A stretch of DNA of 64,000 nucleotides from contig NZ_MLGE02000012.1 of the NCBI RefSeq assembly GCF_001792775.2, positions 1 to 64,000 on the forward strand, in the 5' to 3' direction. This DNA comes from Staphylococcus pseudintermedius. GTDB lineage: Bacteria; Bacillota; Bacilli; Staphylococcales; Staphylococcaceae. The translations under genes were made by a program, and so were the position numbers. Below are positions 47,584 to 56,688 of this stretch, in pieces. A model generated the notes under the pieces. It made no database searches. It had not been told where the DNA came from and worked only from the letters and a program-made list of their open reading frames with translations. Each line of letters opens with the position of its first letter. Positions within the stretch are counted from its first letter, which is position 1.

Positions 47584-49254
47584 TTATAAATATTTTTGTT
47601 TAAATTGTTCTACTACTTCGTTAAAATCAGGTACATTTAATGAGAAATACACTTTAATTTTCGGTTCAGTTCCAGAAGGTCTTAACGCAATAAAACCTTC
47701 TTCAAATGTATATCGGATGACATCAGCTTTCGGTAATGAGATGACTGTAGTCTTACCTGTTTTTAAATTTGTTGTTTGTTGCGTGAGATAATCTTCTTTT
47801 GTTACTACATTTAAGCCGAGCAATTGATCACTCGTATCACCTCTAAATTGTGCCATGAGTGCTTCGATTTTTTGTCTTCCCGCATGACCTGCATAAGTTG
47901 GAGATAACGTGAGATTATCATATCGGCCAATTTGTTGGTATATGTCGTTCAACACTTCTTTAAACGTCAAACCATTTTGAGCCAACATTTGCTTATATTT
48001 CACTAATAATGGAATAAATTGAATGGCGTCTTTATCGCGTGACAAGTCTTTTGCTAAATAACCATGGCTTTCTTCAAATGCGAGTACCAACTGGGCATCA
48101 TCTGTTTGACGTTGTTGTAATTGTTCGGAAATGTATTTGAAGCCGGTCAACACATTAACTACCTCAATATTTAACGCTTTGGCTAATGCTTCACTTAAAG
48201 CACCTGTCACAATTGATTTAATGATATAAAACGCATCACCAGTCGGTTGGAGTTCTTGATAGCGCAGTTTCATTAAAATTAAGCCGATTTCATTCCCATC
48301 AAAATAACGTGTCGTACCGTCTTGATATCTTTCTACAAAACCAAATCGATCTGCATCTGGATCAGTCGCAATGATTAATGATGCGTCTTCTTGTTCAGCA
48401 AGACGAATACCATATTCAAATGCCGCTTCCTCTTCTGGATTCGCACTTTTAACTGTCGGGAATCGTCCGTCTGGTTGTGATTGTGTTGTTTCAATGACAA
48501 AATCTTCAAAGCCGAGCTCTGTTAATAATGTCGCACCTAATGGTAGGCTTGTGCCGTGAAGACTTGTTAAAACGACTTTTTCGCCTTGTGATTCGATTGC
48601 CCCTACTAATGCTTTAACGCCCGCTTTATACGCTTCAGTGACTTCATCCGCTAATGGTAAAATCATACCGGCATCACGTAAAGCTTCAAAATCATTCGCT
48701 TCAATTTCTAATGGTGATTCAATCGCATTAATATATTGGCTTAAATCTTCTGAAGCATCTGGCAACAATTGCCCCCCATCTGGACCATAAATTTTAATGC
48801 CATTGTAATTACTTGGGTTATGGCTCGCTGTAATCATCACACCTGCTGTCGCTTGTAAATGACGCACCGCAAAAGACAGCTCCGGTGTTGATTTATAACT
48901 GTCAGCCAGTACTACTTTAACACCTTTAGTCGCTAATACACGCGCAATTTCGTCGCCAAAGTCTTCCGATAAAAAGCGTGTATCAAAATGAATGACCACC
49001 GTCGCATCTGATTGTTTCGCGTTTAAATATTGTGCAAGACCGAGCGCAACTTTACGCACTGTAAATTTATTTAAACGTCCAGGTCCAATGCCAAAAGTGC
49101 TTCGAATTCCTGCAGTCCCAAACGTAAGTACATCTTCAAAGCCTGCTTGTCGTTCTTCTTCGGTTTGGCCTTCATAAAATTCGCGTACTAAACTTTCATC
49201 TAGTTTTGACATCCATTGTGCTTTCAAAACATCCACCATCCTCATATGATTCAT
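47584..49254 (-). CDS. pgcA: Alpha-phosphoglucomutase
   Basis: A 556-residue phosphohexomutase that interconverts glucose-6-phosphate and glucose-1-phosphate, feeding UDP-glucose for glycolipid and wall polymers. The catalytic serine loop is GVMITASHNPSNYNGIKIYG, the metal loop is IIATDPDADRFGFV, and the phosphate-binding loop is ALRPSGTEPKIKVYF. The length is normal. The exact start is uncertain: ATG at 49254 and several later ATG/TTG codons are close to GAGGATGGTGG. By my recollection it is not next to lcpB in S. aureus, so it may have been moved or added with the polysaccharide block. Confidence 0.9.
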   Translation of the reverse strand: MNHMRMVDVLKAQWMSKLDESLVREFYEGQTEEERQAGFEDVLTFGTAGIRSTFGIGPGRLNKFTVRKVALGLAQYLNAKQSDATVVIHFDTRFLSEDFGDEIARVLATKGVKVVLADSYKSTPELSFAVRHLQATAGVMITASHNPSNYNGIKIYGPDGGQLLPDASEDLSQYINAIESPLEIEANDFEALRDAGMILPLADEVTEAYKAGVKALVGAIESQGEKVVLTSLHGTSLPLGATLLTELGFEDFVIETTQSQPDGRFPTVKSANPEEEAAFEYGIRLAEQEDASLIIATDPDADRFGFVERYQDGTTRYFDGNEIGLILMKLRYQELQPTGDAFYIIKSIVTGALSEALAKALNIEVVNVLTGFKYISEQLQQRQTDDAQLVLAFEESHGYLAKDLSRDKDAIQFIPLLVKYKQMLAQNGLTFKEVLNDIYQQIGRYDNLTLSPTYAGHAGRQKIEALMAQFRGDTSDQLLGLNVVTKEDYLTQQTTNLKTGKTTVISLPKADVIRYTFEEGFIALRPSGTEPKIKVYFSLNVPDFNEVVEQFKQKYL

Positions 49255-49458
49255 TGATAAAAATTAACGGGACGCCAACGTGATTGATATCCCTCATTCA
49301 TAATAATAACTTCATTATACATGAACGACACGCTTCCAACATAGAATTCGACTAACCAATACAAAATAGATGAAAATGTATGAAATGATTGAAAAGTCAT
49401 CAACACTTCATTACAATATATAATCATATGTAAAAATACCTGTTAGGAGCAATTCACT

Positions 49459-50637
49459 ATGAATAAAGGACTTAAATTTTTACTCTATTTATTAGCTTTA
49501 ATGCTTATAATTGTTCCTACAATTTTCGCATTCACTCTTTTTAATTCATCAAAGAATGCTTTTGACGACTCGTTCTCACAATCGGATCAACGACAATCCC
49601 AATTAAGAGATTCAAAAGTCAATGCTGCCAAACAACCTATCTCTATTTTATTTCTAGGCATAGATGATAGCAGTACAAGAAGACAAAACGGACAAAGCGC
49701 TGAAAATGCACGTACCGATGCGATGATTTTATCAACGATGAATCCTGACAAACATCAAATTCGTTTGGTCAGTATTCCTCGTGACACGTTAAGTTACATT
49801 CCAGAGGTCGGTTACTACGATAAGATTACGCACGCGCATGCATACGGTGGACCAGAAGCTTCAATGCGTACCGTAGAAGCAAATTTAAATGTCCCTGTTG
49901 ATTACTATGTTCGCATTAATATGGAAGCTTTTGCCAAAACTGTAGACGAACTTGGCGGTATTGAATATGATGTCCCATACGATCTGAACGAACCGAATAC
50001 AATGGACAAAGGTCGTATCAAACTAAAAAAAGGAAAGCAACAACTTAATGGTGATGAAGTGCTTGCTGTGACACGTACGCGTAAGCAAGACTCTGATTTA
50101 AAACGCGGGCAACGACAAATGGAAGTATTAAAAATATTGTTCAAAAAAGCCCAAGACACTAAATCTTTACACAAATTAGATGATATCATTGAAATTGTAG
50201 GGAAAAATTCAAAACACAACTTAAGTTACTCAGAAATCAAAGCACTCGCGACAAATTACTTAGCAAATGATGTAGACATTCAATCACAACAACTTAAAGG
50301 TGAAAATGAATTACTGAATGGTATTTATTACATTAATCCTGACGTTGATAATTTAATTGAAACGTCTAACACTTTACGTAAAGACTTAGGTTTAGCACCT
50401 TTTAAAGACAGAAACCAATTTTTAGTGGAGCGAGTGAAAGCATACTATGGAGAAATTCCACCACTCACATATTTAGAAGAATCATTGTTACAGAACGTTA
50501 AAAAGCTCTTGCCAAAAGATGAGAACAATGATCAAAACAATAAAGGTGAATCAGCTGATAACACAAATGGCGCAATGCATAATCAGCAACAAGGAGTACC
50601 GTATCAAAACCAAAATCCTGATGGTTCATACTACTAA
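49459..50637 (+). CDS. lcpB: LytR-CpsA-Psr wall polymer ligase (LcpB position)
   Basis: A 392-residue LCP protein that transfers undecaprenyl-linked teichoic acid or capsule polymer to peptidoglycan. One N-terminal membrane anchor (residues 7-27) is followed by the extracellular LCP domain, with FLGIDDSSTRRQNG, ARTDAMILSTMNPDKHQIRLVSIPRDT (conserved Asp and Arg residues), the YDKITHAHAYGG loop and VTRTRKQDSDLKRGQRQ. The C-terminal tail is Asn/Gln-rich. It is close to atl, as lcpB is in S. aureus, and diverges from pgcA. Given the neighbouring ABC-exported polysaccharide cluster, it is a good candidate ligase for that polymer. Confidence 0.87.
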   Translation: MNKGLKFLLYLLALMLIIVPTIFAFTLFNSSKNAFDDSFSQSDQRQSQLRDSKVNAAKQPISILFLGIDDSSTRRQNGQSAENARTDAMILSTMNPDKHQIRLVSIPRDTLSYIPEVGYYDKITHAHAYGGPEASMRTVEANLNVPVDYYVRINMEAFAKTVDELGGIEYDVPYDLNEPNTMDKGRIKLKKGKQQLNGDEVLAVTRTRKQDSDLKRGQRQMEVLKILFKKAQDTKSLHKLDDIIEIVGKNSKHNLSYSEIKALATNYLANDVDIQSQQLKGENELLNGIYYINPDVDNLIETSNTLRKDLGLAPFKDRNQFLVERVKAYYGEIPPLTYLEESLLQNVKKLLPKDENNDQNNKGESADNTNGAMHNQQQGVPYQNQNPDGSYY

Positions 50638-50651
50638 TAGGAGGTTCACAC

Positions 50652-51122
50652 ATGGCACGTCATACACAAGAAAAAATTAGACATATCAATGGCATTTTTA
50701 ATATGCTCGAGCAACAAATTATTCACAGTAAAGACATGGCGCATTTTCGTCAAGAGTTGTTCTATGTAAATCATACACATCGTGAAAATTATGAAGCGCT
50801 ATTGCTTTATTATCAGGAAAGTGAAACGAACCCTGTCATCAATGCCGCATGTTATATCGTCGCCCTTCCTGAAATTTTTGATGCGATTGATGTCTTTGAA
50901 TCGCCATTACCGTTTTCTTGGGTTTATGATGAGAATGGTTTAACACCCGCAATGCAAAATTTAAGCGTGCCGATTCAATATCTTGTCGCTGCGGCATTAG
51001 AAGTGACAGATGTGAATATTTTCAAACCTTCTGGCTATACTATGGGTATGAACAACTGGAATCTCGTACAAATGCGTCTCTTCTGGCAATATACTGCCCT
51101 TGTACGCCAACAAGCGATGTAA
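50652..51122 (+). CDS. DUF2538-family protein of unknown function
   Basis: A 156-residue soluble protein without signal peptide or membrane helix. The conserved pattern ELFYVNHTHRENYEALLLYY, then NAACYIVALPEIF, then MGMNNWNLVQMRLFWQYTAL matches a small staphylococcal family I know as DUF2538. AGGAGG precedes the ATG. It lies 14 nt after lcpB and is probably co-transcribed. Function is unknown. Confidence 0.75.
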   Translation: MARHTQEKIRHINGIFNMLEQQIIHSKDMAHFRQELFYVNHTHRENYEALLLYYQESETNPVINAACYIVALPEIFDAIDVFESPLPFSWVYDENGLTPAMQNLSVPIQYLVAAALEVTDVNIFKPSGYTMGMNNWNLVQMRLFWQYTALVRQQAM

Positions 51123-51148
51123 CACCGTCAAATACGAATTAATGATAA

Positions 51149-51183
51149 GTATCCGTCATTTTTACAATGAGGGTACTTTTTTA
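51149..51183 (+). terminator. Terminator after the DUF2538 gene
   Basis: GTATCCGTCATT pairs, with a one-base bulge, with AATGAGGGTAC; TTTTTT follows. Confidence 0.75.
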
Positions 51184-51316
51184 TATCATTACAAATAGTC
51201 CTCAACGCGTATCATCTGTCGCGCTGTTATTTCAATTTTAAAAATACTTTTATTCTACAGCTCAATCGATTATGATAAACATTAAACTCACGCTCTTTAT
51301 GAAAGGAATGTGGCCT

Positions 51317-51745
51317 ATGATTAAAACAGTAGAAACGGAACAAGAATATCAAGATGTCCTGGTCGTTCGTGAAACAGTATTTATCGACGAACAAGGTGTC
51401 TCTCGTGATGAAGAAATTGATGAACATGAACATACCGCACAATATATCATCGCCTATAACGACGACCAACAGCCTATCGCAACAGCGCGTTTTCGTCATG
51501 TAGAAGGCAGTGCTAAAGTTGAACGTGTCGCCGTGTTGAAAAGTGCTCGTGGCTTAGGTATTGGCAAACAACTCATGCAATATCTTGAGCAAGTCGCATA
51601 TGAACAAGGCCACCGTCATTTTAAGTTAGGCGCCCAAACGCACGCGATCCCTTTTTATGAATCATTAGGCTATCATACGTACGGCGAAGAATTTTTAGAT
51701 GCAGGTATCCCTCATTATCATATGGAAAAGCACCTCACTTCTTAG
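51317..51745 (+). CDS. GNAT-family N-acetyltransferase
   Basis: A 142-residue GNAT. The acetyl-CoA loop is in ARGLGIGKQLMQYLEQVA, after the central strand AKVERVAVLK, with HFKLGAQTHAIPFYESLGY near the end, a pattern common in ElaA/YjcF-like members. I start at 51317, with AAAGGA ten bases upstream; earlier in-frame ATGs lack a usable site. It is monocistronic. The substrate is not predictable. The same neighbour of atl is found in S. aureus. Confidence 0.85.
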   Translation: MIKTVETEQEYQDVLVVRETVFIDEQGVSRDEEIDEHEHTAQYIIAYNDDQQPIATARFRHVEGSAKVERVAVLKSARGLGIGKQLMQYLEQVAYEQGHRHFKLGAQTHAIPFYESLGYHTYGEEFLDAGIPHYHMEKHLTS

Positions 51746-51768
51746 ACTTTTCCCACTTCATTCATATT

Positions 51769-51820
51769 AATGATTCGAATTGAGATATGTCCTAACTTAG
51801 GCGATTTCAATTCGATCATT
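51769..51820. repeat. Inverted repeat after the GNAT gene
   Basis: AATGATTCGAATTGAGAT faces its near-complement at 51804-51820. The 17-nt centre contains TAACTTAG-like symmetric sequence. Without a T-run it is an imperfect terminator or a regulatory hairpin. Confidence 0.45.
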
Positions 51821-51960
51821 TAATATCATTATTAAATCAATTCATTCATTTACACTTTAATACTCTACTTTTTCTTTCCTCCAAAATATTCACTTTTAAA
51901 TTATTAAATGTTAACTTTAACAATTTCTACTAATTAAAAACAACGCAAAAATATAAATAC

Positions 51961-52016
51961 GGAGAACGATTATTAAAATTAAATTACAATCCAGTTAAAA
52001 TACACAAATCGTCTCC
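51961..52016. repeat. Inverted repeat in the atl leader
   Basis: GGAGAACGATT and AATCGTCTCC pair with one bulge around a 36-nt AT-rich loop, ending 57 nt before the atl ATG. It may fold in the 5' untranslated RNA or bind a regulator. Confidence 0.4.
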
Positions 52017-52073
52017 CAATAACTCTATAATGTGAATAATCAACTTTTTATTTTATCTAAAAGGAGCAATAAA

Positions 52074-55000
52074 ATGGTCAAAAAATTTGGTTATAAAACA
52101 CCTACAATCGTTGCACTTACTTTGGCTGGAACTGCATTTTCTGCACACCAAGCCAATGCCGCTGAACAAGTTGCACCTGAAAAAACACCTACGAATGTAC
52201 TTGATGATCAATACGCATTAAAACAAGCTGATGATGCGAAACAAACGACACAAGGAACAACACTTGCAGGTTCAAAAGAATACAAGGATCCTTCACAAAT
52301 TGATACGACTCAAGTCGATACAGCAGCACAAACTGAAACGCCCGTAGAAGGAGGGCAACAAGACGCACAACAACCTACTACAACTGATGAAGCGACATCA
52401 ACAGATCATACTGTATCAAAAGGTACAAACGAAAGTGCATCACCTGCAACAGCTTCTATAGATGAAGGAACATTAAACGCACAAGTCAATTCAGATGAAA
52501 CGGCTACTAACCGTACACAAGACGTCACTGAAAATGTGACAAAATATCCTTATCATTCAAGTGAAATCGATACACATGAAGACGCAACTGTGTCACCAGA
52601 TACATATCATGCACTGGACACGCATGCGCAACAACCTTCAGCAATGGATGTAAGCGATTCAACATCAGCACAAACTGAAGCGACGCAAGTAAATACGTCA
52701 ACAAATGTAAATGACAAAGAGGCCGTTTCGACAACAGAAGATGCACCTACTACACAACTTCAAGCAGCTGTACAATCTGAAGCCAACAAAGAAGCGAAGG
52801 CAACTACTGAAACAGCTCAAAATAAAACACCTCAAGTTGAAAAGAAAGCAACAGCAACTCAAAATACAGCACAGTTAGCAACGGGGCATCAGGATATTAC
52901 TGACAAAGTCTCAAAACGCGTAGCAGTGACAAATGAAACGAAAGCGGATGCCACAACAGCGAAAACACAAGCACCTACTTCAGTGACACATCAAGCTGAT
53001 ACACAAGCAAAAACGATAACAGACAAGAAGGCAACAACTTACAGTGCACAAACCGCAACTGACCAAGACATAAATGCGAATCCGGACGGTCCAACACCTC
53101 CACGCGTTGGCGGTAAAGGGGGTCCCCCTGCTTCACTTTCACTCCAATCGACTGGTCAAACAGCATTCCGTTCAGCTGTCGCTAGTAAACCGAGTGCATA
53201 TCAACCTAAAGTGAAATCGTCTATTAATGACTATATTCGTAAGCAAAACTACAAAGTGCCTGTATATGAAGAAGATTATTCAAGTTACTTCCCTAAATAC
53301 GGTTATCGTAATGGTGTCGGTAAACCTGAGGGCATCATCGTGCATGATACAGCAAATGACAACTCTACAATTGATGGCGAAATCAGTTACATGAAAAGAA
53401 ATTATCAAAATGCTTTCGTACATGGCTTTATTAATGGTCAACGTATTGTTGAAACGCAACCTACAGATTATTTAGCATGGGGTGCAGGTGCGATTGCGAA
53501 TGAACGCTTTATTCATATCGAACTCGTTCATGTTCACAGTAAAGAAGATTTCGCACGTCAAATGAACAATATGGCAGATTATGCGGCGACGAACTTACAA
53601 TATTATGGCCTTTCTCCAGATAGTGCGGAATATGATGGTCGTGGGACAGTTTGGACACATGATGCTGTTTCTAGATTTTTAGGTGGTACAGACCATACCG
53701 ATCCGCACGGCTATTTAAAACAACATGGTTATTCCTTTGATGCGTTGTATGATTTAATCAATGAAAAATATCAAGTGAAAATGGGTTATGCCTCACCTGC
53801 TAACTCGTCTTCAAAACCATCAACAAATACTGGCTTAACAGTTAAAAACACAACAGGTTTCGGCCGTATTAACACAACAAATAGCGGTTTATATACGACC
53901 GTTTATGATCAAAAAGGTAAAGCGACGAATCAAACGAATCAAACGTTAAAAGTTACAAAAGAAGCGACGTTAAATGGCAACAAATTCTATTTAATGAGTG
54001 ATGCAAAATCTAATCAAACACTCGGTTGGGTCAAATCAAACGACGCAACATATCAAGCTGCCCAAGCTGAGAAAAAAGTAACGAAAACGTATACTGTCAA
54101 ACCAGGAACAACAGTATATCAAGTGCCTTGGGGTGCCTCATCTCAAACAGTAGGCAAAGCTCCAGGTACGTCAAACCAATCATTCAAATCAACGAAAGAA
54201 CAAACTGTTGCGAAAACGAAATGGCTTTATGGGACAGTTGGCAAAGTGACAGGCTGGATTAATGCAAGTAGTGTTGTAGCAAATGATCAAAAACCATCGA
54301 CGAATACCGCACTAAAAGTAACAACTGACACTGGTCTCGGTCGCATTAAAGACAAAAATAGTGGTTTATACGCAACGGTATATGATAAAACTGGTAAAAG
54401 CACTTCAGCCACTAACCAAACATTAAAAGTAACGAAAAAAGCAAGTGTCAATGGCCAATCATTCTATTTAGTATCAGATTATGCTAAAGGTACAAATGTT
54501 GGTTGGGTGAAACAGTCAGATGTCGAATATCAAACAAGTAAAGCCCCTTCTAAAGTGAATCAAAATTATACGATTAAATCGGGTGCGAAATTGTATCAAG
54601 TGCCTTGGGGTACAAGTAAACAAGTTGCCGGTACAGTGACAGGTGCTGCGACACAAACATTTAAGGCAACACAATCTCAAACTGTAGGTAAAGCAACATA
54701 CTTGTATGGGACAGTTGGCAAATTATCTGGTTGGATTAATTCAACAGCATTAGCAGCTCAAAAAACAACAACGAATGTTACTAAAACAATTTCTCAAATC
54801 GGTCAACTGAACACGAAAAATAGCGGTGTCAAAGCTTCTATTTATGACAAAACAGCAAAAGATGCATCCAAATGGGCAGGTCAAACTTATAAAATTACTA
54901 AAACAGCTTCTGCCAATAACGAAGACTATGTATTACTGCAAAATAGTACAGGAGGCACGCCACTCGGTTGGTTCAATGTTAAAGACGTCACAACACGCAA

Positions 55001-56240
55001 CTTAGGTGCTGAAACAGCTGTTAAAGGGCGGTACACTGTTAATAGTAAAACATCTGGACTCTACGCTATGCCTTGGGGTACAACGAAGCAACGTGTCGAT
55101 ACATTAAAAAATGCCACAAGTCGTTTATTTACAGCTTCAAAATCAGTTAAAGTCGGTAATGATACATTCTTATTCGGTACAGTGAATCAAAAATTGGGCT
55201 GGATTAATCAAAAAGACTTAACAGCTGTAGCAGCAAAAGTTGCAAACATGAAAACTGCATCGAATAGCGCAGTCAAAGGTGCCGCAATCACAACTTTGAA
55301 AAAAGTAGAAGATTATGTGATTACGAATAAAAATGGTTATTATTACACTAAAGTTGGAGATTCAAAAACAGCTGGTGCTTTAAAAGGTTTTTATCAACAA
55401 ATTTTTAAAGTCGAAAAAACATCTTTACTGAACGGCATTACTTGGTACTATGGCGCATTCCAAAACGGGACGAAAGGATGGATTAAAGCAGCTGACATAC
55501 GTTCATCATTCATTCAACATACTGCGGTCAGTAGCACATTGAAAGCAGCACTCGATAAACAAATGGCGCTGACTTACCCGCCTCAAGTTCAACGTGTAGC
55601 CGGTAAATGGGTCAATGCGAATCGTGCAGAAACTGAAAAAGCAATGAATACCGCAGCAATTGAAAAAGATCCGACTCTCATTTACCAATTTTTAAAACTT
55701 GATAAATACCAAGGTCTTGGCGTAGAAGAACTTAATAAATTGTTAAGAGGCAAAGGCATTTTAGAAGGTCAAGGTGCCGCATTTAAAGAAGCCGCACAAA
55801 AACACAATATTAATGAGGTTTACTTAATGTCTCACGCATTTTTAGAAACAGGTAACGGGACTTCTCAATTAGCCAATGGCGGTCACGTAGATAAAAATAA
55901 TAAAGTCGTAACAAACGGTAAACCGAAGTATTACAACATGTTCGGTATCGGGGCAATTGATACAGACGCTTTACGCAATGGCTTTAAAACTGCTGAAAAA
56001 TATGGTTGGAATACGGTCAGCAAAGCGATTATCGGTGGCGCAAAATTCATCCGTGATCAGTACATCGGTTCAGGACAAAACACATTGTATCGTATGCGTT
56101 GGAATCCAGAACACCCTGCCACACATCAGTATGCGACTGATATTAATTGGGCAAATGTAAACGCACAACGCATGAAATATTTCTATGATCAAATTGGTGA
56201 AACAGGTAAATATTTCGACGTCGATGTATATAAGAAGTAG
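52074..56240 (+). CDS. atl: Bifunctional autolysin Atl (amidase + glucosaminidase)
   Basis: A 1388-residue secreted peptidoglycan hydrolase needed for daughter-cell separation. It starts at 52074 (MVKKFGYKTP), with AAAAGGAGC upstream; the longer GTG frame has no such site. Order: signal peptide to ANA|AEQ (29 residues), a long Thr/Ala/Gln-rich propeptide to about residue 380, an amidase_2 domain (about 390-590; zinc histidine H424 in GIIVHDTA, later THDAVSRFLGG and DPHGYL), seven GW modules (GWVKSND, GWINASS, GWVKQSD, GWINSTA, GWFNVKD, GWINQKD, GWIKAAD) to about 1150, and a C-terminal glucosaminidase with catalytic E1258 in SHAFLETGNGTSQLANGG. The chain is normally cleaved between propeptide, amidase and glucosaminidase parts. 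Confidence 0.97.
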   Translation: MVKKFGYKTPTIVALTLAGTAFSAHQANAAEQVAPEKTPTNVLDDQYALKQADDAKQTTQGTTLAGSKEYKDPSQIDTTQVDTAAQTETPVEGGQQDAQQPTTTDEATSTDHTVSKGTNESASPATASIDEGTLNAQVNSDETATNRTQDVTENVTKYPYHSSEIDTHEDATVSPDTYHALDTHAQQPSAMDVSDSTSAQTEATQVNTSTNVNDKEAVSTTEDAPTTQLQAAVQSEANKEAKATTETAQNKTPQVEKKATATQNTAQLATGHQDITDKVSKRVAVTNETKADATTAKTQAPTSVTHQADTQAKTITDKKATTYSAQTATDQDINANPDGPTPPRVGGKGGPPASLSLQSTGQTAFRSAVASKPSAYQPKVKSSINDYIRKQNYKVPVYEEDYSSYFPKYGYRNGVGKPEGIIVHDTANDNSTIDGEISYMKRNYQNAFVHGFINGQRIVETQPTDYLAWGAGAIANERFIHIELVHVHSKEDFARQMNNMADYAATNLQYYGLSPDSAEYDGRGTVWTHDAVSRFLGGTDHTDPHGYLKQHGYSFDALYDLINEKYQVKMGYASPANSSSKPSTNTGLTVKNTTGFGRINTTNSGLYTTVYDQKGKATNQTNQTLKVTKEATLNGNKFYLMSDAKSNQTLGWVKSNDATYQAAQAEKKVTKTYTVKPGTTVYQVPWGASSQTVGKAPGTSNQSFKSTKEQTVAKTKWLYGTVGKVTGWINASSVVANDQKPSTNTALKVTTDTGLGRIKDKNSGLYATVYDKTGKSTSATNQTLKVTKKASVNGQSFYLVSDYAKGTNVGWVKQSDVEYQTSKAPSKVNQNYTIKSGAKLYQVPWGTSKQVAGTVTGAATQTFKATQSQTVGKATYLYGTVGKLSGWINSTALAAQKTTTNVTKTISQIGQLNTKNSGVKASIYDKTAKDASKWAGQTYKITKTASANNEDYVLLQNSTGGTPLGWFNVKDVTTRNLGAETAVKGRYTVNSKTSGLYAMPWGTTKQRVDTLKNATSRLFTASKSVKVGNDTFLFGTVNQKLGWINQKDLTAVAAKVANMKTASNSAVKGAAITTLKKVEDYVITNKNGYYYTKVGDSKTAGALKGFYQQIFKVEKTSLLNGITWYYGAFQNGTKGWIKAADIRSSFIQHTAVSSTLKAALDKQMALTYPPQVQRVAGKWVNANRAETEKAMNTAAIEKDPTLIYQFLKLDKYQGLGVEELNKLLRGKGILEGQGAAFKEAAQKHNINEVYLMSHAFLETGNGTSQLANGGHVDKNNKVVTNGKPKYYNMFGIGAIDTDALRNGFKTAEKYGWNTVSKAIIGGAKFIRDQYIGSGQNTLYRMRWNPEHPATHQYATDINWANVNAQRMKYFYDQIGETGKYFDVDVYKK

Positions 56241-56254
56241 ATACAGTAGAAAGC

Positions 56255-56290
56255 AGCTCTAGTCATCTTTATGGTGATTAGAGCTTTTTT
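56255..56290 (+). terminator. Terminator of atl
   Basis: AGCTCTAGTCATC pairs with GGTGATTAGAGCT (one mismatch) over a 5-nt loop; TTTTT follows. Confidence 0.88.
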
Positions 56291-56621
56291 ATTGATATCT
56301 TAAGGTAGTTTGCAATTGGCTTGATGTTAAAACATGTCACTAGGACTCACTACAGCGCACCTGATCACCCGCGCTTTACTGATGTGCCCAACTGATAACA
56401 CTCATCCTTAAATGCCTATTTCACACCACATGTTCACACCTCCCTACAAAATCAGAGTCACTCACAAAATAAAAACTTTACATAAAATTGCGTTGAGACA
56501 AGTCCCATGGGAACGCGAGTCCTTAACTATCAATCATCCAGACAAATCATACAAATAGAAATCATTTTATAATCTTGTTGTACAACTATACTTAAATTAA
56601 AGAAATGTTATATAAACATGC
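56291..56621. other. Intergenic region between the atl and OatA-like terminators
   Basis: Non-coding, about 330 bp. It contains a near copy (56508-56522) of the right arm of the 34-kb repeat. No other feature is recognised. Confidence 0.45.
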
Positions 56622-56656
56622 AAAAAGCGGTCAATAGCATTCACCATCAACCGCTT
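56622..56656 (-). terminator. Terminator of the OatA-like gene
   Basis: On the minus strand AAGCGGTT pairs with GACCGCTTTTTG over about 17 nt. It lies 33 nt after the stop. Confidence 0.7.
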
Positions 56657-56688
56657 CTTCTCTATTTTGCTTCTGCTTTATTTTTAGA

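Noticed and set aside
52032-52073. Longer GTG start for atl
   Set aside because: AAAAGGAGC precedes the ATG at 52074, and the signal peptide is complete from there.
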